A DNA stretch of 64,000 bases from Collimonas sp. OK307 (GTDB lineage Bacteria > Pseudomonadota > Gammaproteobacteria > Burkholderiales > Burkholderiaceae_D), in NCBI RefSeq assembly GCF_900113705.1, contig NZ_FOQI01000013.1, forward strand, positions 101,457-165,456, in the 5' to 3' direction. The position numbers and the translations under genes were made by a program. Shown piece by piece: positions 1 through 7,976 of this stretch. Position 1 is the stretch's first letter, and each line of letters begins with the position of its first letter. The notes below the pieces were generated by a model. That model had not been told where the DNA came from. It searched no databases and saw nothing but the letters and a program-made list of their open reading frames with translations.

Positions 1-944
1 TTCCAGCCGCGCAAGGCATCGATGTCGATTTCCGGCGCCGACATCTTGACGCCGAAATGCGCCATTTCTTCCGCTTCTGTAATCACCTTGGCTGCATGCA
101 AAAGCGCCTTGGATGGAATACAACCGACGTTCAGGCAAACCCCGCCGAGGCTAGGATAACGCTCGATCATCACCACGCTTTGGCCCAGGTCGGCAGCACG
201 GAATGCTGCGGTATAGCCGCCAGGACCAGCGCCCAGCACCATGGTGTCGCACTCGATATCGACCTTGCCGGCGAAACTGACGGCGGCGGGAGCCGCTACA
301 GCAGGCGCAGCTGCCGGAGCAGGGGCCGTAGCTGCTGGCGCAGCAGGAGCTACCCCGGCAGCACCGACGGTTTCCAGCAACACGATCAGGGAACCTTCGC
401 TAACCTTGTCGCCGACCTTGACCTTGATTTCCTTGATCGTACCGGCCTGGCTGGAAGGAATCTCCATGCTGGCCTTGTCCGATTCAACGGTAATCAGCGA
501 CTGGTCGACCTTGACGCTGTCGCCAACCTTGACCATCAACTCGATGACGTCGACTTCCTTGACATCGCCGATATCCGGCACTTTGATTTCGATCGTGCTG
601 ACGGCGCCGGTCGCTGCGGCTGGTGCAGTCGCAGCAGCCGGGGTGGCGGCAGCTGGTGCCGCCGCTTGCGCTGGTGCGGCAGAGGGCGCAGCAGATGCTG
701 CAGCGCCGGCAGCTTCCAACACCAGAACCAGCGAACCTTCACTAACCTTGTCGCCGACCTTGACCTTGATTTCCTTGATGACGCCGGCCTGGCTGGATGG
801 AATCTCCATGCTGGCCTTGTCCGATTCCACCGTGATCAGCGACTGATCGACCTTGACGGTATCGCCCACCTTGACCAGCAATTCAATGACTTCTACTTCT
901 TTGACGTCGCCGATATCCGGGACCTTGACTTCAACCATACTCAT
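1..944 (-). CDS. lpdA: Dihydrolipoyl dehydrogenase (pyruvate dehydrogenase E3), N-terminal part, two lipoyl domains; runs off the window
   Basis: E3 reoxidises the dihydrolipoyl groups of the pyruvate dehydrogenase complex and passes electrons to NAD+. The visible 314 codons show two complete lipoyl domains (about residues 3-77 and 117-191), each with the lipoylation motif ESDKASME (Lys43 and Lys157). Each is followed by an Ala/Pro-rich flexible linker. The flavoprotein then begins with the FAD-binding GAGPGGY motif and the redox-active disulfide motif GGVCLNVGC. The start ATG has a GGAG ribosome site 8 nt upstream. One N-terminal lipoyl domain on E3 is common in betaproteobacteria. Two is unusual, and the E2 in this operon carries only one. 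Last gene of the aceE-aceF-proteasome homologue-lpdA operon in this window; its C-terminus lies outside. Confidence 0.95.
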   Translation of the reverse strand, partial: MSMVEVKVPDIGDVKEVEVIELLVKVGDTVKVDQSLITVESDKASMEIPSSQAGVIKEIKVKVGDKVSEGSLVLVLEAAGAAASAAPSAAPAQAAAPAAATPAAATAPAAATGAVSTIEIKVPDIGDVKEVDVIELMVKVGDSVKVDQSLITVESDKASMEIPSSQAGTIKEIKVKVGDKVSEGSLIVLLETVGAAGVAPAAPAATAPAPAAAPAVAAPAAVSFAGKVDIECDTMVLGAGPGGYTAAFRAADLGQSVVMIERYPSLGGVCLNVGCIPSKALLHAAKVITEAEEMAHFGVKMSAPEIDIDALRGW

Positions 945-1035
945 AGCGTTTGCTCCATGCTCGTTCCCCCGTCTGGAGGAAAAATGTGTGATGTAGTGTG
1001 ATGCTGCGTGCCGTGCCCAGCGTGCCCTGCGCCGC

Positions 1036-1605
1036 CTAGGATTTCATTTCAAAACTGTGAATGCGCATCGGGGTGGCAGAACTCTTATCGAATTCAACGC
1101 CGGCATGCACCCCGACTTCGGCGATACGCTGTGCGCTGACATCCTGGTCGTAGACTGCATACATCGCGCCCAAGGCAAAATTGCGGCCACTGCCTATGCC
1201 CCAGAAACGATCGAAACTGAACACTTCGCGATAGGAATACACACCGAAAATACCGTAAGGATTGGCAATCAAGGCAGTAATCTGCGATGACTCGTAGGGA
1301 TCGTCTTCATCCTCTTTGGTATTCAGGAAATACTGATCCTTGAGGATGGTGTGTACCTTGGAAAAGGTCTCGAATACCTCGTCGCGCGTATTCAGCTTGC
1401 AGTCTTCTCCCATGCCGGTCAGCAGCTTGCGCATCACCGGGAAATGCGCTGCGGTGCCAGCCAGCGTGATATACGATTCGCCAACCTGGAATATCTTGTT
1501 GTTGACCTCATAAGCATGCGACAAACGGGTATCGCCGAACGTCACCAGCGAATCAGACGCAATCGCGATTTGCCCATTTTTTTTGACGACAACACAGGTA
1601 GTCAT
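1036..1605 (-). CDS. Beta-proteobacterial proteasome homologue (BPH), Ntn-hydrolase of the 20S proteasome family
   Basis: A 189-residue proteasome/HslV-type subunit. The frame is open eight codons further upstream, but the start chosen gives MTTCVVV and has GGAGAG just 5 nt upstream. After Met removal this leaves an N-terminal Thr nucleophile, as in HslV. Asp17 in the ASDS motif and a Lys near residue 36 (mature numbering) fit the catalytic Asp17/Lys33 pair. [14 protein letters not shown] segment matches the conserved GSG region near the C-terminal half. HslV normally sits beside hslU; here there is no ATPase nearby, and the gene lies between aceF and lpdA in the same orientation. The family is known as BPH from comparative work on bacterial proteasome relatives. 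Substrate and partner are unknown. An ordinary HslV is less likely given length and context. Confidence 0.85.
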   Translation of the reverse strand: MTTCVVVKKNGQIAIASDSLVTFGDTRLSHAYEVNNKIFQVGESYITLAGTAAHFPVMRKLLTGMGEDCKLNTRDEVFETFSKVHTILKDQYFLNTKEDEDDPYESSQITALIANPYGIFGVYSYREVFSFDRFWGIGSGRNFALGAMYAVYDQDVSAQRIAEVGVHAGVEFDKSSATPMRIHSFEMKS

Positions 1606-1641
1606 AGTTGCTCTCCATCGGTATGCCAAATGACCGCAAGC

Positions 1642-1677
1642 GGCGCAAAATGAAAGGACAAGCTTTCATTTTGCGCC
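1642..1677 (-). other. Perfect 15-bp stem-loop between aceF and the proteasome homologue
   Basis: Arms 1642-1656 and 1663-1677 are perfect inverted repeats around a 6-nt loop, beginning about 10 nt after the aceF stop. No U-run follows on the minus strand, so it is not a classical terminator. It may be an mRNA 3'-end stabiliser, a processing site or a partial attenuator that sets the ratio of the distal genes. Direct observation; the role is inferred. Confidence 0.6.
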
Positions 1678-1686
1678 CGCCCGGCA

Positions 1687-3012
1687 TCACAACAGTGTCT
1701 TGCGCATGTCGGCCAGTACTTCAGCCAGATAGACGCTAAAGCGTGCACCCATGGCGCCGTCGACAACGCGATGATCGTAAGACAAGGAGGTAGGCATCAT
1801 CAGGCGCGGCACGAATTGCTTGCCATCCCAGACCGGTTTCAACGATGCTTTCGACAAGCCCAGGATCGCCACTTCAGGCGCATTGATGATCGGCGTGAAT
1901 GCCGTACCACCGATACCGCCCAACGAAGAAATCGTGAAGGTTGCGCCTTGCATGTCGGCCGGCTTCAACTTGCCGTCGCGGGCTTGGGCAGACAATTCGC
2001 CCATTTCCTGGGCGATCTGGCCGATGCCCTTTTTGTCGGCATCCTTGATCACCGGTACTACCAGGCCGTTCGGCGTGTCGGCGGCAAAGCCGATGTTGTA
2101 GTACTGCTTGAGGATCAGGTTTTCACCCTTGGCATCGAGCGAGGAATTGAATGCAGGGAATTTCTTCAGCGCAGCGACGCTGGCCTTGATCACGAATGCC
2201 AGCATGGTCAGCTTGACCGGCGACTTGGCCTTGGCAAAACTGTCATTGGCTTGCTTGCGGAATTCTTCCAGCTCGGTGATATCGGCTTCGTCGAATTGCG
2301 TGACGTGCGGGATCATGACCCAGTTGCGATGCAGGTTCGGGCCGCTGAGTTTTTTGATACGCGACAACGGCAGCAACTCGGTCGGGCCTTGCTTGCTGAA
2401 ATCCAGCGATGGCCATGCCAACAGATCCAGTCCGACACCGCTACCGCCCTTGCTGGCCGAAGCAGCAGCGCTACCGCTGGCCGCACCTGAGATCACGCCC
2501 TTGACGTAATTCTGTACATCTTCGTGGGTGATACGGGCCTTGATGCCGGTGCCGGCAACGCGGCTCAGGTCAACACCCAGTTCACGCGCGAATTTGCGCA
2601 CCGATGGCGATGCATGCGGAATGCTGCCGCTGGCAAGGACCGGTGCTGCCGGAGCTGGCGCCGCTACCGGAGCAGGTGCAGCTACTACTGCAGGCGCCGG
2701 GGCCGGAGCTGCCGCCGTCGGTGCTGCCGGCGCCGCAGCCGGAGCGCTGGCTGGCGCCGGCGCTGCCGCAGCTGCATCGACTTCAAGTACCAGCACCAAA
2801 GTGCCTTCCTTGACCTTGTCGCCCAGCTTGACTTTCAATTCCTTGATCACACCCGCATGACTGGACGGGATTTCCATGCTGGCCTTGTCGGATTCGACCG
2901 TGATCAGCGATTGATCAACCTTTACCGTGTCGCCGACCTTGACCATCAATTCAATGACTTCAACTTCACTGACGTCGCCGATATCCGGGACTTTGACTTC
3001 CACCATACTCAT
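1687..3012 (-). CDS. aceF: Dihydrolipoyllysine-residue acetyltransferase, pyruvate dehydrogenase E2
   Basis: The core of the pyruvate dehydrogenase complex transfers acetyl groups from lipoyl-lysine to CoA. It has 441 residues. A single lipoyl domain (about residues 3-77, ESDKASME motif) is followed by an Ala/Pro linker, a peripheral-subunit-binding domain (about 133-170, ASPSVRKFARELGVD) and the catalytic acyltransferase domain ending in the DHRVVDGAMG motif with the active-site His and Asp. GGAG lies 7 nt before the ATG. Relatives such as the E. coli enzyme have three lipoyl domains and many Burkholderiales have two, so this is a short form. The missing lipoyl domain is matched by an extra one on E3 in the same operon. 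Confidence 0.97.
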   Translation of the reverse strand: MSMVEVKVPDIGDVSEVEVIELMVKVGDTVKVDQSLITVESDKASMEIPSSHAGVIKELKVKLGDKVKEGTLVLVLEVDAAAAAPAPASAPAAAPAAPTAAAPAPAPAVVAAPAPVAAPAPAAPVLASGSIPHASPSVRKFARELGVDLSRVAGTGIKARITHEDVQNYVKGVISGAASGSAAASASKGGSGVGLDLLAWPSLDFSKQGPTELLPLSRIKKLSGPNLHRNWVMIPHVTQFDEADITELEEFRKQANDSFAKAKSPVKLTMLAFVIKASVAALKKFPAFNSSLDAKGENLILKQYYNIGFAADTPNGLVVPVIKDADKKGIGQIAQEMGELSAQARDGKLKPADMQGATFTISSLGGIGGTAFTPIINAPEVAILGLSKASLKPVWDGKQFVPRLMMPTSLSYDHRVVDGAMGARFSVYLAEVLADMRKTLL

Positions 3013-3045
3013 CGCTTAGCTCCATTCATTCTGCCCGCTGTAAAT

Positions 3046-3084
3046 CGCGGGCCTGAGTTTCCTTTCAGAAAATTCAGGCCCGCG
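3046..3084 (-). other. Stem-loop in the aceE-aceF intergenic region
   Basis: Perfect 11-bp arms at 3046-3056 and 3074-3084 with a 17-nt loop, lying 95 nt after the aceE stop and about 34 nt before the aceF start. No U-run follows on the minus strand. It is GC-rich and stable, so probably an intercistronic mRNA structure controlling stability or the E1:E2 ratio. It is the second such stem in this operon. Confidence 0.55.
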
Positions 3085-3179
3085 TTCATAGCCGTGGAAA
3101 TTTTAATACTGGCTTGGTTACCGTTACTCTTACCTGCTATTGCTTGCTAACTTGTTGTCCAGTTATCAAGACCAGTACC

Positions 3180-5876
3180 TTATTGCGTGACCGGATTCGG
3201 CTTCTCCGGATTGATACCATACTTGGTAATCGCATCGGCGACAACCGAGGCTTTGATCTTGCCGTCGTCCGCCAGGGCCTTCAATGCCGCCACTGCCACA
3301 TAGTAGCGGTTGACTTCAAAGAATTCACGCAGCTTGGCGCGGGTATCCGAGCGACCGAAGCCGTCCGTGCCCAGCACCTTGTAAGTACGGCCGGCAGGAA
3401 CAAAAGCACGCGCCTGCTCAGCGAAAGTACGCATGTAATCGGTGGAGACGATGATCGGACCGGTGGTGTCTTTCAGGCATTGGGTAATGTGCGCCAGACG
3501 CGGTGTTTCGGTCGGATGCAGCATGTTCCAGCGTTCGACATCCTGGCCGTCGCGGGCCAGCAAGGTGAACGATGGCGCCGACCAGATATCGGCATCGACG
3601 CCCCAGTCGCTGGCGAGCAATGCTGCGCCTTCGATGACTTCGCGCAGAATCGTGCCGGAACCCATCAGTTGTACGCGCTGCTTGTTCTTCTTGCCACCTT
3701 CTTGCAACAGATAGAGACCCTTGATGATGCCCTCTTCCTGGCCTTCCTTGAGGCCCGGATGGCTGTAGTTCTCGTTCATCAGCGTCAGGTAGTAGAACAC
3801 GTCTTCCTGATTGGTGACCATGCGGCGCAGGCCGTCATGCATGATGACTGCGACTTCGTGCGAGAAGGTCGGATCGTAGGGAACGCAGTTCGGGATGGTC
3901 GAAGCCAGGACATGGCTGTGGCCATCTTCATGCTGCAAGCCTTCGCCGTTCAATGTGGTACGGCCGGCAGTGCCGCCCAGCAGGAAGCCACGGGCACGCA
4001 TGTCGCCCGCTGCCCAGGCCAGGTCGCCGATACGCTGCAGACCGAACATCGAGTAGTAGGTGTAGAACGGAATCATGACCCGGTTATTGGTCGAGTAGGA
4101 AGTTGCCGCGGCAATCCATGAACTCATGCCGCCGGCTTCGTTGATCCCCTCTTGCAAGATCTGGCCAGCCTTGTCTTCACGGTAGTACATCACCTGATCT
4201 TTATCGACCGGCTCGTACAACTGGCCGACCTGGCTGAAAATACCGATCTGGCGGAACAAGCCTTCCATACCGAAAGTACGCGACTCGTCGACCATGATCG
4301 GCACTACGCGCTGACCCAGGCTCGGGTCGCGCAACAGGATGTTCAGGATACGTACGTATGCCTGGGTCGTGGAAATCTCACGGCCTTCGGCAGTCGGCTC
4401 CAGGGCGCCCTTGAATGCGGACAATTCCGGCACCACCAATACTTCGTCAGCTTTCTGACGGCGTTGCGGCAGGTAACCGCCCAGCTCTTTGCGGCGAGCG
4501 TGCAGGTATTGCATTTCCGGGGTGTCGTCGGCTGGCTTGAAGAACGGCACTTCCGCCAGCTTGTCGTCGGAAATCGGCAACTGGAAGCGGTCGCGCATGG
4601 CCTTGATGGCTTCGTCGTCCAGCTTCTTGGTGTTGTGCGCAGTATTGCGCGCTTCGCCTGATTTGCCGAAGCCGTAACCCTTGATACTCTTGACCAGCAA
4701 GACAGTCGGCTGGCCCTTGTGTTCTTGCGCCACTTTGAAAGCAGCGTAAATCTTGTGCGGATCGTGGCCGCCGCGGGTCAGGTGCCAGATATCGTCGTCC
4801 GACATCTTGCTGACCAGTTCCAGCAACTTCGGATGCTTGCCGAAGAAATGCTTACGTACGAAAGCGCCATCCTTGGCTTTGTAGTTCTGGTATTCGCCGT
4901 CGACGGTTTCCATCATCACGCGCTGCAAGATACCTTCCTTGTCGCGCGCCAGCAGATCGTCCCAGCCTGCGCCCCAGATTACCTTGACCACGTTCCAGCC
5001 GGCGCCGCGGAAATCGCTTTCCAGTTCCTGGATGATCTTGCCGTTACCGCGCACCGGACCGTCCAGGCGCTGCAGGTTACAGTTGACCACGATCACCAGG
5101 TTGTCGAGACGTTCGCGACCGGCCATGCCGATGGCGCCCATCGATTCCGGTTCGTCCATCTCACCGTCGCCGCAGAAGGCCCAAACCTTGCGGTTGGCGG
5201 TATCGGCGATGCCGCGTGCATGCAGGTATTTCAGGAAACGCGCCTGGTAAATCGCCATCAGCGGGCCCAGGCCCATCGATACGGTAGGGAATTGCCAGAA
5301 ATCCGGCATCAGCTTCGGATGCGGGTAGGAAGACAGGCCGTTGCCGTCGACTTCGCGACGGAAATGCAGCAGTTGCTCTTCAGTCAGGCGGCCTTCGAGG
5401 AAAGCGCGGGCGTAAATGCCCGGCGACGAGTGGCCCTGGATGTACAACAGGTCGCCACCGTGGTTTTCAGACGGTGCATGCCAGAAATGGTTGAAGCCGA
5501 TGCCCAGCATGTTGGCCAGCGATGCAAAGCTGGACAGATGGCCGCCAAGGTCGCCATCCAGACGATTGGCCTTGACCACCATCGCCATCGCATTCCAGCG
5601 CATCCACGAGCGCAGGCGCTCTTCGATCTCCAGATCGCCGGGGCAAGGCTCGCCCATGTGGGCCGGGATGGTGTTGACGTAAGCGGTGTTGCTGGAAAAC
5701 GGGATCTGGGCGCCACGGCGGCGGGCCAGGTCGACCATTCTTTCCATCAGATAGTGGGCGCGTTCAGGGCCTTCGGTTTCAATAACAGCTTCGAGCGCAT
5801 CAAGCCATTCTTGGGTTTCTATGACGTCTGGATCGTTGGCGGCCTGGGCCAAAACCTGGTCGAGCTGGGCTGACAT
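3180..5876 (-). CDS. aceE: Pyruvate dehydrogenase E1 component, homodimeric type
   Basis: Thiamin-diphosphate enzyme that decarboxylates pyruvate and acetylates lipoyl groups of E2. The 898 residues match the single-chain AceE type of gammaproteobacteria and betaproteobacteria rather than the alpha/beta type. The TPP/Mg-binding motif starts near residue 235 (CGDGEMDEPE) and closes with VVNCN about 30 residues later. The region around LNGEGLQHEDGHSH is typical of AceE. The ATG is preceded by AGGAG at 7 nt spacing. First gene of the pdh operon, with a promoter about 95 nt upstream and a hairpin before aceF. Confidence 0.98.
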   Translation of the reverse strand: MSAQLDQVLAQAANDPDVIETQEWLDALEAVIETEGPERAHYLMERMVDLARRRGAQIPFSSNTAYVNTIPAHMGEPCPGDLEIEERLRSWMRWNAMAMVVKANRLDGDLGGHLSSFASLANMLGIGFNHFWHAPSENHGGDLLYIQGHSSPGIYARAFLEGRLTEEQLLHFRREVDGNGLSSYPHPKLMPDFWQFPTVSMGLGPLMAIYQARFLKYLHARGIADTANRKVWAFCGDGEMDEPESMGAIGMAGRERLDNLVIVVNCNLQRLDGPVRGNGKIIQELESDFRGAGWNVVKVIWGAGWDDLLARDKEGILQRVMMETVDGEYQNYKAKDGAFVRKHFFGKHPKLLELVSKMSDDDIWHLTRGGHDPHKIYAAFKVAQEHKGQPTVLLVKSIKGYGFGKSGEARNTAHNTKKLDDEAIKAMRDRFQLPISDDKLAEVPFFKPADDTPEMQYLHARRKELGGYLPQRRQKADEVLVVPELSAFKGALEPTAEGREISTTQAYVRILNILLRDPSLGQRVVPIMVDESRTFGMEGLFRQIGIFSQVGQLYEPVDKDQVMYYREDKAGQILQEGINEAGGMSSWIAAATSYSTNNRVMIPFYTYYSMFGLQRIGDLAWAAGDMRARGFLLGGTAGRTTLNGEGLQHEDGHSHVLASTIPNCVPYDPTFSHEVAVIMHDGLRRMVTNQEDVFYYLTLMNENYSHPGLKEGQEEGIIKGLYLLQEGGKKNKQRVQLMGSGTILREVIEGAALLASDWGVDADIWSAPSFTLLARDGQDVERWNMLHPTETPRLAHITQCLKDTTGPIIVSTDYMRTFAEQARAFVPAGRTYKVLGTDGFGRSDTRAKLREFFEVNRYYVAVAALKALADDGKIKASVVADAITKYGINPEKPNPVTQ

Positions 5877-5942
5877 GCTGAGTCTCCTGAATTTGTGCGC
5901 CTGTCCAATTTAACATCGGATTAGCGGGTTGGGTCGCAAGCA

Positions 5943-5960
5943 TCTACGTCACTTCGTAGA
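5943..5960. promoter_or_regulatory. Small dyad just downstream of the aceE promoter
   Basis: TCTACG and CGTAGA arms separated by 6 nt, lying about 4-21 nt downstream of the predicted transcription start of aceE. It could be an operator placed to block transcription or a small 5'-leader hairpin. It does not match the known PdhR box. Weak evidence. Confidence 0.3.
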
Positions 5961-5970
5961 CGGACGCCAA

Positions 5971-5999
5971 ATTCTAACAGGAGTTTTTTCCATTTCCAA
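5971..5999 (-). promoter_or_regulatory. Predicted sigma-70 promoter of the pdh operon
   Basis: On the minus strand the -35 element TTGGAA (5994-5999) and the -10 element TAGAAT (5971-5976) are separated by 17 nt. An extended -10 TG dinucleotide lies directly before the -10. The predicted start near 5964 gives a leader of about 88 nt to the aceE ATG. The match is good for a strong housekeeping promoter, but no start site has been mapped. Confidence 0.6.
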
Positions 6000-6147
6000 A
6001 TAGCGATATTTGATTTCATAATGCGAAAATATGCTGCACAGCAAGGTAAAATACTATGAGAAATTCTGGCTTATTAGTTTTTTCATTGCGTCGAAAAGCT
6101 GAATTCCAGCTTGAAACACCATACCGCATCGCAGCAATAATTACATA

Positions 6148-6175
6148 TTGATATCGATAAAATCTGACATATAGC
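6148..6175 (+). promoter_or_regulatory. Possible promoter for the SRP-like small RNA
   Basis: TTGATA (6148-6153), a 16-nt spacer and TATAGC (6170-6175) on the plus strand, about 34 nt upstream of the hairpin at 6209. The surroundings are AT-rich, so chance matches are likely. Listed because it would yield a roughly 65-nt RNA ending in the terminator. Confidence 0.3.
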
Positions 6176-6181
6176 CAATTC

Positions 6182-6246
6182 GATATAACGACTACCGTAA
6201 ATCTAAGTAAAAAAGCGCTGACCCGGAAGGGAGCAGCGCTTTTTTT
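6182..6246 (+). ncRNA. Candidate small RNA with an SRP-RNA-like hairpin tip
   Basis: The 3' end is a hairpin whose plus-strand apex reads CCCGGAAGGGAGCAGC: a GGAA tetraloop closed by C-G pairs, followed by AGCAGC. This is the hallmark of helix 8 in 4.5S/SRP RNA, where Ffh binds. The rest of the sequence does not fold like SRP RNA and is far shorter, so this is not ffs. It may be a mimic that binds Ffh; I recall a betaproteobacterial toxic small RNA family of this type but cannot verify membership. The alternative is that the hairpin is only the plsY terminator and the similarity is chance. Confidence 0.35.
6209..6246. terminator. Bidirectional rho-independent terminator downstream of plsY
   Basis: 12-bp arms (6209-6220 and 6234-6245) made of an A-run plus GCGCTG and its complement, ending in seven T on the plus strand and six T on the minus strand. 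On the minus strand it closes the plsY transcript. On the plus strand it would end any RNA initiated within 6016-6200. Confidence 0.85.
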
Positions 6247-6318
6247 ATCATCGGCAGGTTGGGCAAGTTTCTTTTTGCCTATATTGCCGAATAAGCATGA
6301 TGGTGGATTTGAAGTCAC

Positions 6319-6340
6319 GCGTGGGCACAAGTGCCCACGC
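6319..6340. repeat. Palindromic unit directly after the plsY stop codon
   Basis: Perfect 10-bp arms GCGTGGGCAC / GTGCCCACGC with a 2-nt spacer. The last base falls in the plsY stop codon. The same TGGGCAC/GTGCCCA core recurs at 41156-41174, also just after a stop codon. A dispersed intergenic palindrome family is likely, probably acting in mRNA 3' ends. Confidence 0.6.
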
Positions 6341-6960
6341 TACGCCGCCTTGCCGCCCTTCTTCTTGGCGCCGATACGGCTTTCCTTACCGGCCAGTAAA
6401 TTGCCGATGTTTTTGGCATGGCGATAGATCAGCAAGGCGCTCATGACAACAATTGCCAGCAAAATCATGTCTGGCCCTTCCATCAAGGCATAGAAGAATG
6501 GCGCGAAGACGCTGGCAATCAAGGCCGCCAGCGAGGAATAGCGAAACGCATAGGCCACGATCATCCAGGTCGCGATGGTCGCCAGGCCCAGCCAGAGGCT
6601 GATGCCAATCAGGATGCCGAGCAACGTGGCTACACCTTTGCCGCCGGCAAAACGAAAGAACACCGGCCACAGATGTCCCAAAAATACCGCCACGGCGGCC
6701 AGCGCAACGGCGCCATCGCCCAAGCCGAATTGCGGCCCGTATTTTTGTGTCAGCCACACCGCCAGCCAGCCCTTGAAACCATCGCCGAGCAAAGTCAGGG
6801 CCGCCGCGGTTTTATTCCCGCTGCGCAGGACGTTGGTAGCGCCGGGATTATTCGAGCCGTAGGTACGCGGATCTCCCAGCCCGAATACCTTGCTGGTGAT
6901 GATGCCGAACGATACCGAACCGATCAGGTAGGCGGCAAGCGCGAATAACAATATGTACAT
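6340..6960 (-). CDS. plsY: Glycerol-3-phosphate acyltransferase PlsY
   Basis: Inner-membrane enzyme that transfers the acyl group from acyl-phosphate to glycerol-3-phosphate, the first step of phospholipid synthesis. Its 206 residues fit the family. It has about five hydrophobic segments, the [12 protein letters not shown] motif near residues 35-46, the GFKGWLAV segment and the [14 protein letters not shown] glycine-rich loop, all PlsY signatures. The C-terminus is a basic tail rich in Lys and Gly. AAAGAGA precedes the ATG. Divergence or attachment to neighbours is not evident: it stands alone between ybaK and the terminator at 6209-6246. Confidence 0.97.
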   Translation of the reverse strand: MYILLFALAAYLIGSVSFGIITSKVFGLGDPRTYGSNNPGATNVLRSGNKTAAALTLLGDGFKGWLAVWLTQKYGPQFGLGDGAVALAAVAVFLGHLWPVFFRFAGGKGVATLLGILIGISLWLGLATIATWMIVAYAFRYSSLAALIASVFAPFFYALMEGPDMILLAIVVMSALLIYRHAKNIGNLLAGKESRIGAKKKGGKAA

Positions 6961-7023
6961 GCGTGTCTCTTTCTTTTGTATTTGGTTGATTCAGGTTTGG
7001 CGCTTATTCCGCCCTTATTCCGC

Positions 7024-7509
7024 CTATTCGTCCAGTCCGCACTGGACCGCTTTTGCTTGCAACAGATCTGCCACGCTTTGCGGCGCCATGCCAATCAGGT
7101 AACCACGCCGGCCACCGTTAATATATATCTTCTGCAAGGCCAGGATGCTTTCTTCTATATAGACCGGCAGCGCCTTGCGGGTAGCGAACGGCGAAGTGCC
7201 GCCGATCAGGTAGCCGGAATGTCGATTCGCCACCTCCGGTTTGCAAGGTTCGACCGACTTGCAGCCGATTTGCCGCGCCAGGTTCTTGGTCGACACCTTG
7301 CGGTCGCCGTGCATCAGGATAATCAGGGGCTTGGCTGCCTCATCCTGCATCACCAGCGTCTTCACCACATGATGTTCATCCACGCCTAACGCGCGCGCCG
7401 ATACCGTGGTGCCGCCATGTTCTTCATATGCATAGGGGTGCTCGGAAAAGACCGCGCCGTGCTTGCGCAAGAATTGCGTCGCCGGGGTCTCTGCAATGTG
7501 TTTTGTCAT
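7024..7509 (-). CDS. ybaK: Cys-tRNA(Pro)/Cys-tRNA(Cys) deacylase YbaK/EbsC
   Basis: Trans-editing enzyme that hydrolyses Cys mischarged on tRNA-Pro. It has 161 residues, as usual for YbaK. Recognisable features are the N-terminal EHPYAYEEH region, the KTLVMQDEAAKP segment, the conserved GDRKVSTKNLAR motif and the GGTSPFATRK loop that includes the editing-site Gly-Gly-Thr-Ser-Pro. No clear ribosome site precedes the ATG. Lies 63 nt upstream of plsY on the same strand, possibly co-transcribed. Confidence 0.93.
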   Translation of the reverse strand: MTKHIAETPATQFLRKHGAVFSEHPYAYEEHGGTTVSARALGVDEHHVVKTLVMQDEAAKPLIILMHGDRKVSTKNLARQIGCKSVEPCKPEVANRHSGYLIGGTSPFATRKALPVYIEESILALQKIYINGGRRGYLIGMAPQSVADLLQAKAVQCGLDE

Positions 7510-7638
7510 ACCGGGTATTTGAACGCAGCGCCCTGTGCCTGGGCGGCTGCTGGCAAATCATGTTTTCGTTCGTAAAACTTGACGCAGCGACAATCCCTGC
7601 CGCTGATCCAGGCTGGTCGGCTGACCGCCGCGTTGAAC

Positions 7639-7664
7639 GTGCTTAACTAAGGTGCTTAACTAAG
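7639..7664. repeat. Two perfect 13-bp tandem repeats
   Basis: The 13-mer GTGCTTAACTAAG occurs at 7639-7651 and again at 7652-7664. A decayed third copy continues into the stop region of the neighbouring small gene (7665-7680). On the minus strand it lies just after the stop codon of the 63-residue protein. Replication slippage is the simplest explanation. Confidence 0.8.
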
Positions 7665-7675
7665 ATGTTTAACGG

Positions 7676-7867
7676 TTAAGGCTGTTTTGGCTCATCGGAA
7701 GCCGGTTCGCCGGTAGCCGGCAGTTCGGACTCTGCCGCATCTTCTACGTCAACCTCAACTTCGGTGGAAGAACCTTTCTCCGCCTTACGCTTCAGCTTTT
7801 CTTCCTTCTTTTTCTTCTTCTCTAACTCTTTTTGCCGTTTTTCATACTGAAAATTCGTTTTTGCCAA
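7676..7867 (-). CDS. Small conserved charged protein of unknown function
   Basis: 63 residues. The first 35 are very basic with a Lys/Glu-rich helix (KRQKELEKKKKKEEKLKRK), and the C-terminal half is acidic and Pro-rich. I recognise similar short proteins in Burkholderiales but know no function. The start is TTG, supported by a strong AGGGGG ribosome site 5 nt upstream. It has no membrane segment or signal peptide. Its tail is followed by the 13-bp tandem repeats. Confidence 0.7.
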   Translation of the reverse strand: MAKTNFQYEKRQKELEKKKKKEEKLKRKAEKGSSTEVEVDVEDAAESELPATGEPASDEPKQP

Positions 7868-7976
7868 TTGCGCCCCCTAAATAAACTCTTGAATAGATGT
7901 ATTACAGGATACAGGAGAATAATTGGGAAGATGCAGAATTCAATTTAATGGGACGATCAAAATAATTGCCAAAAAA

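Noticed and set aside
57..1001. Long plus-strand frame opposite lpdA
   Set aside because: Its composition mirrors the repeated lipoyl and linker sequences on the minus strand, which encode recognisable domains; antisense shadow.
4719..5873. 384-codon plus-strand frame opposite aceE
   Set aside because: Shadow of a GC-rich conserved gene; no protein family features, and AceE fits the other strand throughout.
6182..6246. A true 4.5S SRP RNA gene (ffs)
   Set aside because: Only the hairpin tip matches; the outer helices and length of SRP RNA are missing.
6016..6330. 104-codon minus-strand frame between plsY and aceE
   Set aside because: It runs through the terminator hairpin and AT-rich region, has no ribosome site and resembles no family.
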